A stretch of DNA of 37,483 nt from Verrucomicrobiaceae bacterium (GTDB lineage: Bacteria; Verrucomicrobiota; Verrucomicrobiia; Verrucomicrobiales; Akkermansiaceae): assembly GCA_027486655.1 (NCBI GenBank), contig JAIXOR010000031.1:1-37483 (forward strand). Reading direction: 5' to 3'. Each line of letters begins with the position of its first letter. The stretch's first letter is position 1. The position numbers were made by a program, and so were the translations under genes. Positions 7,513-16,230 of the stretch are shown here, piece by piece. The notes beneath the pieces were generated by a model. The model saw nothing but the letters and a program-made list of their open reading frames with translations, was not told the DNA's origin and did not search any database.

Positions 7513-9936
7513 TCAATCGCCGTGCGGCTGCCTTCTTCGACGGCGAAGAAGGCTGATGAGTCCGAATGAACCGAACCATGCGGCCGCATTCGGCTCGGGG
7601 ATCACGACGAGTTCGAGGCTTCCTTCCTGGAAATAGGCGCTGCGGCCCCCGCCGATGTTGTAGGCGCTGGCTGGGCTGTTGTTGGCGAGCGAAGTGAAGA
7701 CGCCTGAGCCAAGCGGTCCGTCGATGAGGGTGTAGGTTCCATTGGCGACGCTGCTCCAGTTGAGGCCGAGGAGGTCGTCGATGCCGAAGCCTGCGTAGAG
7801 GTTTACCGTGCCGGTGACGGCGAGTGGATCGAGGAGGTCCATCACATGGAAGGATGAACCGCTGGCCAGTGTGAGCGGGCCGCCGATGGTTCCCGTGCCG
7901 CCGATGGCGCCGGACGTGACGGACGCCTCCGTGGCACCGAGCGCGCCAGTGATCAGCAGGGTTCCGGCGCTGACGGTGGTGGCCCCGGTGTAGGTGCTCG
8001 TTCCTGAAAGCGTCAGGGTTCCTCCGCCGGACTTCGTCAAGCCTCCGTCGAGGGTGGCTCCGAGAGCCGGATCATGATCGAGTGCCCGGCTGATGGTGAT
8101 GGCGTTGCCGCCGTCGTCGATGAATGCCCCGCCGGTTTTGACGAGTGCGGTGGTCGCCGCGGAAAAGAACGTGGTGCTCGCGGCGTTCGCCTTGAGGGTG
8201 CCACCGTTGAAATTCACGTTGAAAGTCAGCGCACCCTTGGTGAGCGCCGGAACGGTCAGCGTGCCGCTGTTGAGAGTCAGTGTGCCGCTGGCGGTGCCGC
8301 TTCCCTGGCCGAACCGGACCTGACCAGTCGAGGTCGCCGATCCTCCGTTCAAGGTCAAACCAGCCCCGACGCTGTTGCCCGTTCCAATCTCAATGCTGGT
8401 CAAGTTGAGCGCCGTTCCAGAGCCCACCTGGACCGTGCCGCGGTTGCCCTGCAACTGGCCGAGCGCTACCGTCCCGCTGTTTTGCAATTCGAGAAGTCCC
8501 GTGCTGTCCTTGATGACCTTGGCTCCGTTTCCGGTGATCGCACCGGTCAAAAGTATCGCCCCACCGCCGCCAAATCTTGTTTGCTGCTGAAGGGTCACCG
8601 TTCCGCCACAGGTGACTGCCGTTGCGCTGCTGTTCAGAAACGCGCCGGTATCGAATCCATTGGCAGTGCTGTTGAGAACAAGGGGTGCGTTGTACGTCGG
8701 GCTGAATCCGCCGAGATCGAAGATGGCGGCCCCGTTGATCGTCACGCCGGTAGTGTGGGTGGTCGCATCCCCCAAGGCACCGGCATGCCCGAGTTTCAAG
8801 GTTCCGCCATTCACGGTCGTTGCGCCGGTGTAGTTCTGGGCGGCTCCGAGAATCACGGTTCCACCGCCGCTGGTCGAGGTTGAGCCGATCTGCACGTCGT
8901 TGGCTCCGGTGATGACGTTGGTTTGACTGAAGGTCAATGACCCGCCGCCGCCACCGAGGCGATAGATGCTATCGCTGGACGGTGCCAGAGTGGTGCCATT
9001 GAAGGTTCCGGTTCCTTGCGATCCGAGGAACCACTGGCCACTGCCGGTGCTGCCGTTCGCGGAGTTCAAAGTGGAGGACAGGGTCGACAAACTGGTCACG
9101 CCGGCAGTGCCGGTGTAGTTGATGCCAAAGATGCCGCCGAAAGTGGAAGTGCCCGTCGTGTTGAGGGTGGGCAGGGAGCTGGTGACTGCGTTGTCCCAGC
9201 CCACGCCGAAGCCGCCGAGCGCTGTCGATGAGCTTGCGATGCTGATCGTCTGGTTGCTTCCGACGTTGGTGGCGGCGGTCAGACCCAAGTTCGCGCCTGC
9301 GCTGACGGTGATGTTGTTGGTGCCGATATTGGAACCCAGTGTTCCCGACGCGCCGAGGTTCAGGCGACCGGCCGTCACGTTCGTTCCACCGCTGTAGCTG
9401 TTGGCAGCGTTGAGATTCAGTAGGCTCGTTCCCGTCTTGCTGATCGTGGCCGTGCCGGTCTGGCTGATCGCGCCGCCGACGGTGATCGTGCTGCCGGCGT
9501 TAAAAGTATAGGTCGTTGTGGCACCGCTGCCCAAGACGAGCGGCGCGTTGATCGTGAGAGTGTTATTGCCGGAGTTCACGATGCCGGCGCTGGTGGTGAC
9601 CGCGACCGAGCCGCCACCGCTGTTTATCGTGGTCGCGGTGCTGTTTGTGGTCTGAGTGATGGAAACAGCCGAGACGCCTCCTGCGGCGATAGAGACCGTG
9701 TTGGTTCCACCGGTTTGGAAGAAGGCCGCGTCGCCAGGTGCCCAAGCGCCGGGCACGGCGGTGCCAGGGCTGGAGTTGGTGGCCCAGCGGCTATCCGTGC
9801 CCCATGTTCCGGAGCCGGAGGTAAGATTGTTCGCGTTGGAGAAGTCCCAGTATTTGTTGGCGGCATGGGCCGATGGACTGAATCCTGACGCGATGATGAC
9901 GACAAGCGTGACCCGTGTGTTGAGTCTGGGTTTCAT
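7513..9936 (-). CDS. PEP-CTERM sorted autotransporter-associated beta-strand repeat protein
   Basis: The protein is 807 aa. An ATG at 9936 was chosen over the longer frame to 10035 because it opens directly on a signal peptide (TRVTLVVIIASGFSPSAHA, predicted cut near residue 25). The body is ABSR throughout (GTSTYTGATTVSAGTLLI and similar) with very few cysteines and much Gly, Thr, Ser and Asn, which fits a right-handed beta-helix. The last 31 residues are a PEP-CTERM signal: VIPEP at about 778-782, a hydrophobic segment (AAAWFGSFGLISLL) and an RRRRR cluster. By family knowledge such tails are processed by an exosortase (EpsH/XrtA type) and the protein reaches the cell surface or extracellular matrix. 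It has no catalytic domain, so a structural or adhesive role is inferred. A 28-nt element (10028-10055) and a short hairpin (9969-9985) lie upstream. It is the only PEP-CTERM protein here. Confidence 0.9.
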   Translation of the reverse strand: MKPRLNTRVTLVVIIASGFSPSAHAANKYWDFSNANNLTSGSGTWGTDSRWATNSSPGTAVPGAWAPGDAAFFQTGGTNTVSIAAGGVSAVSITQTTNSTATTINSGGGSVAVTTSAGIVNSGNNTLTINAPLVLGSGATTTYTFNAGSTITVGGAISQTGTATISKTGTSLLNLNAANSYSGGTNVTAGRLNLGASGTLGSNIGTNNITVSAGANLGLTAATNVGSNQTISIASSSTALGGFGVGWDNAVTSSLPTLNTTGTSTFGGIFGINYTGTAGVTSLSTLSSTLNSANGSTGSGQWFLGSQGTGTFNGTTLAPSSDSIYRLGGGGGSLTFSQTNVITGANDVQIGSTSTSGGGTVILGAAQNYTGATTVNGGTLKLGHAGALGDATTHTTGVTINGAAIFDLGGFSPTYNAPLVLNSTANGFDTGAFLNSSATAVTCGGTVTLQQQTRFGGGGAILLTGAITGNGAKVIKDSTGLLELQNSGTVALGQLQGNRGTVQVGSGTALNLTSIEIGTGNSVGAGLTLNGGSATSTGQVRFGQGSGTASGTLTLNSGTLTVPALTKGALTFNVNFNGGTLKANAASTTFFSAATTALVKTGGAFIDDGGNAITISRALDHDPALGATLDGGLTKSGGGTLTLSGTSTYTGATTVSAGTLLITGALGATEASVTSGAIGGTGTIGGPLTLASGSSFHVMDLLDPLAVTGTVNLYAGFGIDDLLGLNWSSVANGTYTLIDGPLGSGVFTSLANNSPASAYNIGGGRSAYFQEGSLELVVIPEPNAAAWFGSFGLISLLRRRRRQPHGD
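7985..8800 (-). repeat. ABSR module 1 (IDDGG type), copy in the PEP-CTERM gene
   Basis: Collinear with the module at 6090-6891. KDSTGLLELQNSG is identical in both copies, and GNRGTVQV, GTLTLNSGTLTV, NVNFNGGTLKA and GGAFIDDGG also match. At DNA level the segment encoding the identical peptide is also well conserved. Boundaries are approximate. Confidence 0.75.
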
Positions 9937-9968
9937 GAAGTTGGGTTGGGTTTGATCGTTCCGTGGAA

Positions 9969-9985
9969 TGGCTGACTTACAGCCA
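9969..9985 (-). promoter_or_regulatory. Short inverted repeat in the leader of the PEP-CTERM gene
   Basis: TGGCTG and CAGCCA arms (6 bp) flank a 5-nt loop, ending about 33 nt before the ATG at 9936. It could be an operator or an mRNA leader hairpin. The sequence alone does not distinguish these. Confidence 0.35.
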
Positions 9986-10027
9986 GCCACGATTTCAGAA
10001 TCGCCAAACCTAGTGGTGCTGTGAGAA

Positions 10028-10055
10028 CTGACCATCCCCCGCGGGAGGGGTTTTT
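10028..10055 (-). promoter_or_regulatory. 28-nt G/C palindromic element, copy B
   Basis: On the minus strand it begins with an A-run, then CCCCTCCCGCG, GGGGATGG and CAG. It matches copy A (16333-16360) at 26 of 28 positions, and both end about 92-103 nt upstream of the ATG of a beta-strand repeat gene. The core can fold (CCCC paired with GGGG). Read on the plus strand it looks like an intrinsic terminator (stem then TTTTT), but no plus-strand gene precedes it. A shared operator or upstream promoter element is the preferred reading. Confidence 0.55.
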
Positions 10056-10143
10056 GGGGCGCGGAGCATCGGCAAACGGGAAACGCGCAGGCAAAAGAGG
10101 GGGACCTAGCCGGCCAATGATGCCGCCATGCTGGACCGGTTCA

Positions 10144-12186
10144 TCATGGGTTGCCGCGGGTATTTCCGATGTTGAGACCGTCCGCGTGGACGGCCATCGG
10201 AATAAAGACCGCCGAGGCGGCATCGCGCTGGAAGGTGGCTCCCGTTGCGCCAAGCGTGATCAGGTCCTTCCTGTTGCCGCATGAAACCTTGAGCGTAACC
10301 TTGTCCTTCTCGGCCGAGACAGGGGTTGCCATGAGCATCGCGCCTTCCGGTTTGCGGGGATGCAGGACCGTCAGGAAATCCTCTTCCGGTTTGGCCGGGA
10401 GGCTGAAGTATTTCAGCTTGTTGAATGGATAGGGATCGCTTTTGCCGTCGAACTTCCCAGGTTGCTTGGGATCCTCCATCGCGGATCCAAACCGCCCCTC
10501 CATTTCGTTCGGCACAAGCGGCCCGGACGGAGACAGGACATGGATGTCGAGGTCGGCGTTGTAGGCGGTGCTCGAGGTGATCCGGTTGTTTTTCCAGCGG
10601 AGTTTTTCGGCGGTGGTGTGGAGGAAGAACTCGGACGTCATCGGTGACGAAATCTCGTCCCAGACCACGAGATAATCGGGGTTCTTGACGAGCAGCAGGT
10701 GGCGGCGCCAGCGGAAGGAATCCTCCTTTTTGACAAACCTGCCCTCCGGTCGCGAGCAGTCGGCCACGGCGTAGTCCATCTGGGCGCTGGTGAACCAAGC
10801 GTCGATCTTTCCGCTGCCTTCGCGACGGTCGCGCGATTTTCCGCCGAAGACGACCACGTTGTTTGACTGCTGTGAGCGGTTCCACTCGATGCCTTCCCCG
10901 TAGGGACCGGACTGCGATCCAAGCGCGAGAGGAATCCCGTGGCTGAAGAGGTCGATCGAACCGAGATCCGACCTTGGGTGCAGGACGCCGCGCTGTCCGC
11001 CGCGCATGTAAAGCACCGTCTCGTCGGGCGTGTTGAAGCCGGAACGCATGAGCACGTAGCCGAAGCGTTCCCCAAACTCGCTGCCGAGTGTCTGCGGGGC
11101 GTCCGGAAGGGCGGGTTCGGCCAGCATGGGGAAGATCAGGTCGAAATGCCAACCGTTCTGGAAAGGGCTGCCCGCACGCCGCCACATCCACATGAGCCGC
11201 TTGGAAAACGCGGGATCGCTGGTCGCGTAATGCGGCGCGAACATCGCCGGCACCTGAAAATACGGGCCGTAGTTCGAATCGCCCCAAACCGGCAGGGTCG
11301 GCTCGCCGGTGGGATTCTTCGCGGTCGTCCCGGGAAAGCGGACCATCGGCGACGAGAAGCGGACATACCAATCGAGCATCGCCTTGACGTTGGGGTGCTG
11401 ATAGAAATCGATGCCCGCGCGCCTTTGCATCGCCTGGAAAAACCCGCTGTAGAGCATCATCGTCCAGTTGTGGTAGCGGGGCACCTCGTTCCACGCGCCA
11501 TCCCACACGCCGTTCTCCAACTGATATTGGGTCTGTTCGGCGGCATACTTCACCCACGCATTCGACTGAGGAAGTTCGGGAAAGTTCATGCCCACCAGCG
11601 CCGCCACCATGAACTGGTCCGTCCACCGGTTGCTGGTCGAGTTCCCCTCGGGATTCTCGGTTCCGTTGAGGTGGGGCGTGGCTTTCGACGGGAATCTGGC
11701 AGGATCCTCTCCGGTGAAATAGTAGGCACCGGCCACCATCATGTCGCGGAACTCGTTCTTCTCGGCCTCGGTTAGAAACCCGAACGACGCGATGATGTCG
11801 TAGCGGTAGAGCATCTCATTATAGCGGCGGTAGCTCGTATTGCGGTCAGTGCCGGGATTCTTTGCGCCAAACTTGGAGCGCGCCACCTGCATGAAATCAG
11901 CGGAAACTTTTTTCCTGTAAGCCTCGTCGCCATACAAAAGCCCGAAGAGGGCACCGTCCATTTTCTTCGGTTCCGCCGGAGGACGCCCGGGCAGCGCCTC
12001 GAAACGTCTCTTTACTTCCGCAATTCCCGACGGGTCCATCAGCAGGCATGGCCGCTGAATGACGGGTTTCAATCGAACCTTCTCGAAGTTCAGTTGGTGG
12101 GGCTCTGCACCGCAAGCGAGGGAAAGGTGTCCCAACGCCAGGAGGATCGTTGCCTTGAGGATGGTTCGTTTGATGGATATCTGCAT
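10144..12186 (-). CDS. Secreted heparinase II/III-like protein, putative polysaccharide lyase
   Basis: The protein is 680 aa. The ATG at 12186 was chosen because it starts a signal peptide (KRTILKATILLALGHLSLACGA); the frame to 12288 adds an unconvincing N-terminus. The first half (about residues 60-380) is helix-rich with paired aromatic motifs (YRRYNEMLYRYD, RYHNWTMMLYSGFFQ near 236-250), like the alpha/alpha-toroid of heparinase II/III and alginate lyases. From about 390 a beta-sandwich follows: YVLMRSGF, then HPRSDLGSIDLFSHGIPL near 401, matching the HxxxDxxSxxLxxxGxPL pattern of the Heparinase_II_III C-terminal family, then DYLVVWDEI. By family knowledge these enzymes cleave uronate-containing polysaccharides by beta-elimination, often with N/H/Y residues; I could not assign the catalytic set or the PL family. 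It lies between two repeat-protein genes and has its own 252-nt upstream gap, so it is probably a separate transcription unit. No Shine-Dalgarno sequence. Confidence 0.82.
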   Translation of the reverse strand: MQISIKRTILKATILLALGHLSLACGAEPHQLNFEKVRLKPVIQRPCLLMDPSGIAEVKRRFEALPGRPPAEPKKMDGALFGLLYGDEAYRKKVSADFMQVARSKFGAKNPGTDRNTSYRRYNEMLYRYDIIASFGFLTEAEKNEFRDMMVAGAYYFTGEDPARFPSKATPHLNGTENPEGNSTSNRWTDQFMVAALVGMNFPELPQSNAWVKYAAEQTQYQLENGVWDGAWNEVPRYHNWTMMLYSGFFQAMQRRAGIDFYQHPNVKAMLDWYVRFSSPMVRFPGTTAKNPTGEPTLPVWGDSNYGPYFQVPAMFAPHYATSDPAFSKRLMWMWRRAGSPFQNGWHFDLIFPMLAEPALPDAPQTLGSEFGERFGYVLMRSGFNTPDETVLYMRGGQRGVLHPRSDLGSIDLFSHGIPLALGSQSGPYGEGIEWNRSQQSNNVVVFGGKSRDRREGSGKIDAWFTSAQMDYAVADCSRPEGRFVKKEDSFRWRRHLLLVKNPDYLVVWDEISSPMTSEFFLHTTAEKLRWKNNRITSSTAYNADLDIHVLSPSGPLVPNEMEGRFGSAMEDPKQPGKFDGKSDPYPFNKLKYFSLPAKPEEDFLTVLHPRKPEGAMLMATPVSAEKDKVTLKVSCGNRKDLITLGATGATFQRDAASAVFIPMAVHADGLNIGNTRGNP

Positions 12187-12438
12187 GACCGATCCGTGAA
12201 GGAGGTGAGGATTGGATGCTTTGGTAAAAAAACTCCCGCGATGGCCTAGTTCAAAAGGATCCCCGGACTCCGATTCGCATGGGATCATGAATCACCTGTG
12301 CCTGATGGCGAAGTGTTTTTCTTTGGAGCGAAGAAGCACCCCTTTAACGGAGGTGCAAGAAGTTGGGGCGGGGTTCGAGAAACCCATCATCGAACCCCGC
12401 CCGGTATTGCCCCTCCAGAGGCAAATCTTGTGGCCGGA
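12187..12438. other. Intergenic region upstream of the heparinase-like gene
   Basis: These 252 nt contain the strong hairpin at 12366-12402 and, nearer the downstream gene, a run AAAAAAACTCCCGCGATGG (from about 12226, plus strand) that resembles a shortened and inverted version of the 28-nt element. No convincing small gene is present; short frames here have no recognisable features. Confidence 0.5.
12366..12402 (-). terminator. Strong hairpin terminator after the 1263-aa repeat gene
   Basis: Perfect 13-bp arms GGGCGGGGTTCGA (12366-12378) and TCGAACCCCGCCC (12390-12402) enclose an 11-nt loop, 36 nt beyond the stop at 12439. No long T-run follows on the minus strand (only CAACTTCTTG), so it may act as a stem-loop terminator or mRNA 3' stabiliser. 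Confidence 0.75.
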
Positions 12439-15400
12439 TCACTTCACGACTTGAATGCGGCCGAAGAGCTTTCCGTCGGCACCCGCCTCGCTTTTCGGAA
12501 TCCGGATGGTGACCGTGTCAGCGGGTGATGCATCGGTCACGAGCACTTCCGCCACACCGACGGTGCCGGCTGTGGATGGGATCACGATGTTCCCGGGCCA
12601 GGTGGCGAGGGTGGTGCCCCACTGGAAGGTCTGCGTGGTTTCCGGAGCGGCGGAATCGTCGCGGCGCTGGAAGGTGAACTCAAAGTGCGTGGGCGTGACG
12701 ACAATGTCTGGCATGATGGACGAATCCGCGATGGATGGGTTACCGTTGAGCACGAATTCGAGCAGGTTTTCCATTCCGTCGTTGTCCGGATCGCCGGTTG
12801 CGGTCTTGTCGGACAGCGAGGGCCAGGTGGCGTCGATCCAGGCGGTGAATGCCGAGGCGACCGTGTAGGTGAGCACACCGGTGGATTCCTTGAAGGTCCA
12901 GACGTTCAATCCATCCGGTTTGGTCCAGACCCCGGCGTTTTCGGTGAAATTCGTGATCGCGAATGTGGCGGCGAAGGTCTCGGTGAGGGTTCCGACATCG
13001 ACAAGGGTCCAGGAGTTCCCTGGGGTGGCGTCGGCTCCGGTGAGGTCGATGTTGAAGGTTCCATTGAGCGTGAGCGTGCCGGTTCCTGTGATTTTGTTAG
13101 AAATTCCGTTGGCGGTGGGGACGAACTTGAGGCTGCCGGTGGTGGCGGCAAGTTCGAGGGACCCGGCGCTGACGGTGGTGTTTCCGGTGTAGGTGTTGGC
13201 GCCTGACAGGGTCAGGGTGCCGAGTCCGGATTTCGTGAGGCCTCCGTCCGCAGTGGCGCCGAGAGCGGCATCGTGAATCAGTGGCTGGCCTACGTTGATG
13301 AGGAATCCTCCGTCATCGATGAATGCGCCTCCGGCTTGCACTTTCGCACTGTTGGCGCCTGCGAAATAGGTCGCATTGTCCGCAGTGGCCTTGAGGGTTC
13401 CGCCGTTGAGATTGGCGTTGAAGGTTGCAACTCCTGTTCCACCCTTGGTCAGGCCGAATACGGTGAGGGTCCCGCTGTTCAAGGTAAGGGTGCCGCTTGC
13501 ACCTGCGGAGGTGGATGATGCAAAGGTGGCTGCGCTTGTTGACGAGGAGGTGACGGCTCCGCCATTCAGCGTGAGTCCGGAACCGACGCCGTTGCCCGTG
13601 CCGAGGCTGAGGCCGGTGACCTCGAGTGTGGTTCCGGTGTCCACCTGGATGGTGCCCCGGTTGGCGAGGAGGGTGCCGAGGGAAACGGTGCCGCTGTTAG
13701 AGAGTTGCAAGGTTCCCAGTCCGTCCCGAGTCAGGTTCTTGCCGTTTCCTGTGATGGTATTGTTGAGGGAGATGCTGCCCGCGCCGACACGGGTGTTGGC
13801 ATTAAGGGTCACGGTGCCGGCGAAGGTGACCGAGGCTCCGGAGTTGTAGAAACAACCCACATCGAAGGCGCTCGCGGAACTGTTCAAGGTGAGTGGAACC
13901 GTAGCGGTGGTCGTGATGCCTGCGAGGTCGAGGATGGCCGCTCCCCCCACGGTGACGCCGGAGGTGTTGAGTGTTCCGTTGCCGAGAGCGCCAGAGGCGC
14001 CGAGTCTGAGTGTGCCGGCGCTGACGGTGGTCGCACCCGTGTAGGTATTCACGCCGGAGAGGGTGATCGTGTTGCTGCCGACCTTGACGAGGGAGCGTGG
14101 GCCACCGGTTTCACCGATGCTGCCGCTGATGGTGCCACCACCGGCATTGCTTCCAATGTTGCCGTCGCCCGTTCCTGTGATGTCTCCGGCGAGGGTCACC
14201 GGTCCGGCCCAGGTGGCTCCAGCTTCAAGACGGAGCTGGCCTTGGGCCTCTCCGGTGTCGCCACCATTGAGAACGATGGCGGCGTTTTTCGTGATGGTGC
14301 CAGTTGCGAAAATCGTGCCGTTGGCCAGCACGTTGATTGTGGCGGCGGCATTGTCCAGGCCGTTCATCTGCACCTTGCCCGCTCCAGCGAGAGCTCCGGT
14401 GCCGACGTTCCAGATACCGGTGAAGCCGGAGTAGTTGCCGTTGAGGACGGTCGAACTGCTGCCGGTGGAGAGCGTGACATTGACCGTTCCGTTTCCGGAC
14501 AATCCCGTGGAGAGTCCGGTGTAGGTCACCGCTCCGCCGGTGAGATCGAGTGTGGCATTGTTGGTGACGCTGGCGTTGCCGAGGGCACCTGCGACGGTAG
14601 CGACGATCTTCCCGCCGCTGATGGTGGTGCCGCCTGTGTGGGAGTTCGTGTTGGAGAGCGTCAAGGTGCCGGTGTTGCTCTTCGTAAGCGTGGCGGGACC
14701 GGCGATGGCCCCTGTGCCGGTGAGTGAGTAGTCGTTGCCCGTCGAGTTGTCGAAAGTGGTCGATGCGGTGAATGCGGAGACATCGAGAATCACATCTTTG
14801 GTCGATCCCGTGTCCGTGAAGGTGACGGAGTCGCCTTGGAAGTAGGTTTCGGTTCCGCTGTTCCAGTTGCTGCTCGTGTTGATGTCCCAGTTCGCCGATG
14901 CGCCGGACCAGATGAGCGACTTGGTATCGATGTTCAGGTTGACCTGGTTGGCCGTCGCGGTGGAGATGACGGGGTTGCGATAGTTTGCGGCGTTTTGCAG
15001 GGAAAGGTTGGCATCGGATCCGGTCAGTGTGCCGTTGTAGTTGAGCAGACGGATCGAGGAGCCAAGACCGGTGGTGGTGGGAAACCCATCCACAATCACG
15101 TTGGTCGTTGCGTTCAAGGTGAGGTTGCCCGTGACGCTCAGTGCTCCGGCCGTGGTGCCATCGACGCGTAGGAAGGAGCCTCCGTTGAAGGTGAGGCTGC
15201 CCGAGGCCCCGATGGATCCCTCGCCGGTCAGCGAGGCACCGGACGCCACGGTGACCGCGGTGTTGCCCAGATTTCCATTGAGACGGATGGTCCCGGAGTT
15301 GATTGCCGTGGTTCCGGTGTAGTCGTTTGCGGTGTTGGAGAGGTTGATGGGACCGGCGGCATTGCTGGCTGAAAGAGTCAGGCCGCCACTGCCGGTGATC

Positions 15401-16230
15401 TTGCCGCTGATGGTGAAATTTCCGTAGGGTGCGCTGTTGTCGTTGTTGTTAATGGTGAGCGCCTTGTCGAGGGTGATGGTTCCGGACAGGGTTGGGGAAA
15501 AGAAACCATTGTTGTTGATGGTCATGGTGCCGGTGTTTCCGGCGCGGACGGTGATGGGATTGGGGAAGGTAAGGCTTTGTGAGATGAGCAGCGCGGCATT
15601 GACGCTGCCGGTGGTGTTGCCCAGAAACACTGGTCCGGTGCCGCTGCCTCCCATCGCGCTGGCACTGGTTTGGGGGATCAGTGAACCTTCATTCACGGTG
15701 AGGCCGCCGCCGAATGTGTTGCTTCCGCCCAGTGCCAGGGTTCCGTTGCCCATTTTGGTGATGCCTGTGGTGGTGCCACTGATGACGCCGTTGACGTCGA
15801 GTCGTGCTGCCCCGGTGTTGTTGGTGATCGACCAGGTTTGGTTCGCTCCGAGAACGAGGCTGCTTTCATTGATGATGTGGGTGCGGGCGGTAGTGCTTGG
15901 CAGGGTGACCGTGATGCCTCCGGCTCCGATGGTGAGGGATCCCGCTCCATCGGCGATGGTGAAGGCCGCATCACGATTGAAGGTGATGCCGGTGAAGCTG
16001 GCATTGGTGTTGATCGTCGCTGTGGATCCCGCGGTGCCGAAGGTGGCGGTGGTGCTTCCGTTCAGAGCGTTGACCACATCTCCGTCCCAGTTGGAAGCGG
16101 TGTTGATGTTGGTGGTCGCTCCTCCACCGGCATCCCAGATGGTTCCGGCAAATGAGGTGTGCGTGACGGACAGGCAGATCGTTGCAAATGCGGAGGGAAT
16201 CAGGCGGCGGCAAGCGAGCTTGGATTTCAT
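12439..16230 (-). CDS. Autotransporter-associated beta-strand repeat protein with calcium-loop C-terminal domain
   Basis: The protein is 1263 aa. The ATG at 16230 opens a signal peptide (MKSKLACRRLIPSAFATICL... ending SFA at 28); the frame to 16314 adds only leader. The mature start GTIWDAGGG..NINTASNWDG is the usual first ABSR unit. Repeats of the type GxGTLxLxGxNTYTGxTTVxxGTL fill about residues 30-1110, interrupted near 480 by a second SANWDINTSSNWNSG opening, as if two repeat blocks were joined. It carries both large modules shared with the GH30-like fusion, in reversed order. The C-terminus (about 1130-1263) has AWIDATWPSLSD, DPDNDGMENLLEF, EFTFQRRD and a terminal LFGRIQV strand, a divergent version of the tail on the GH30-like and giant proteins. 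There is no beta-barrel, PEP-CTERM or catalytic domain. Role inferred: cell-surface or matrix beta-helix. The 28-nt element (copy A) lies 103 nt upstream and a strong hairpin follows the stop. Confidence 0.88.
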   Translation of the reverse strand: MKSKLACRRLIPSAFATICLSVTHTSFAGTIWDAGGGATTNINTASNWDGDVVNALNGSTTATFGTAGSTATINTNASFTGITFNRDAAFTIADGAGSLTIGAGGITVTLPSTTARTHIINESSLVLGANQTWSITNNTGAARLDVNGVISGTTTGITKMGNGTLALGGSNTFGGGLTVNEGSLIPQTSASAMGGSGTGPVFLGNTTGSVNAALLISQSLTFPNPITVRAGNTGTMTINNNGFFSPTLSGTITLDKALTINNNDNSAPYGNFTISGKITGSGGLTLSASNAAGPINLSNTANDYTGTTAINSGTIRLNGNLGNTAVTVASGASLTGEGSIGASGSLTFNGGSFLRVDGTTAGALSVTGNLTLNATTNVIVDGFPTTTGLGSSIRLLNYNGTLTGSDANLSLQNAANYRNPVISTATANQVNLNIDTKSLIWSGASANWDINTSSNWNSGTETYFQGDSVTFTDTGSTKDVILDVSAFTASTTFDNSTGNDYSLTGTGAIAGPATLTKSNTGTLTLSNTNSHTGGTTISGGKIVATVAGALGNASVTNNATLDLTGGAVTYTGLSTGLSGNGTVNVTLSTGSSSTVLNGNYSGFTGIWNVGTGALAGAGKVQMNGLDNAAATINVLANGTIFATGTITKNAAIVLNGGDTGEAQGQLRLEAGATWAGPVTLAGDITGTGDGNIGSNAGGGTISGSIGETGGPRSLVKVGSNTITLSGVNTYTGATTVSAGTLRLGASGALGNGTLNTSGVTVGGAAILDLAGITTTATVPLTLNSSASAFDVGCFYNSGASVTFAGTVTLNANTRVGAGSISLNNTITGNGKNLTRDGLGTLQLSNSGTVSLGTLLANRGTIQVDTGTTLEVTGLSLGTGNGVGSGLTLNGGAVTSSSTSAATFASSTSAGASGTLTLNSGTLTVFGLTKGGTGVATFNANLNGGTLKATADNATYFAGANSAKVQAGGAFIDDGGFLINVGQPLIHDAALGATADGGLTKSGLGTLTLSGANTYTGNTTVSAGSLELAATTGSLKFVPTANGISNKITGTGTLTLNGTFNIDLTGADATPGNSWTLVDVGTLTETFAATFAITNFTENAGVWTKPDGLNVWTFKESTGVLTYTVASAFTAWIDATWPSLSDKTATGDPDNDGMENLLEFVLNGNPSIADSSIMPDIVVTPTHFEFTFQRRDDSAAPETTQTFQWGTTLATWPGNIVIPSTAGTVGVAEVLVTDASPADTVTIRIPKSEAGADGKLFGRIQVVK
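13182..14010 (-). repeat. ABSR module 1 (IDDGG type), copy in the 1263-aa repeat gene
   Basis: Collinear with the copies at 6090-6891 and 7985-8800, but more divergent (GGAFIDDGG, ANRGTIQV, GTLTLNSGTLTV retained). Its N-terminal edge at 13987-14010 matches 6868-6891 of the GH30-like gene at 23 of 24 bases. Boundaries are approximate. Confidence 0.72.
14012..14620 (-). repeat. ABSR module 2 (KVQMNGLD type), copy in the 1263-aa repeat gene
   Basis: Collinear with 3865-4480: shared GIWNVGTG, AGKVQMNGLD, GQLRLEAGATWAG and GETGG. Here it lies immediately N-terminal to module 1, whereas in the GH30-like fusion it lies about 450 residues C-terminal to module 1. Confidence 0.7.

Noticed and set aside
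10106..11626. 506-codon minus-strand frame overlapping the heparinase-like gene
   Set aside because: It is a frame-shifted shadow of the heparinase-like gene with an Arg/Pro-rich translation and no motif; the overlapping frame has the signal peptide and family motifs.
12140..12186. Lipoprotein signal on the heparinase-like protein (SLAC)
   Set aside because: The residues before Cys (S-L-A) do not fit the usual L-[A/S]-[G/A]-C order; ordinary cleavage after ACGA is equally good, so a lipoprotein was not called.
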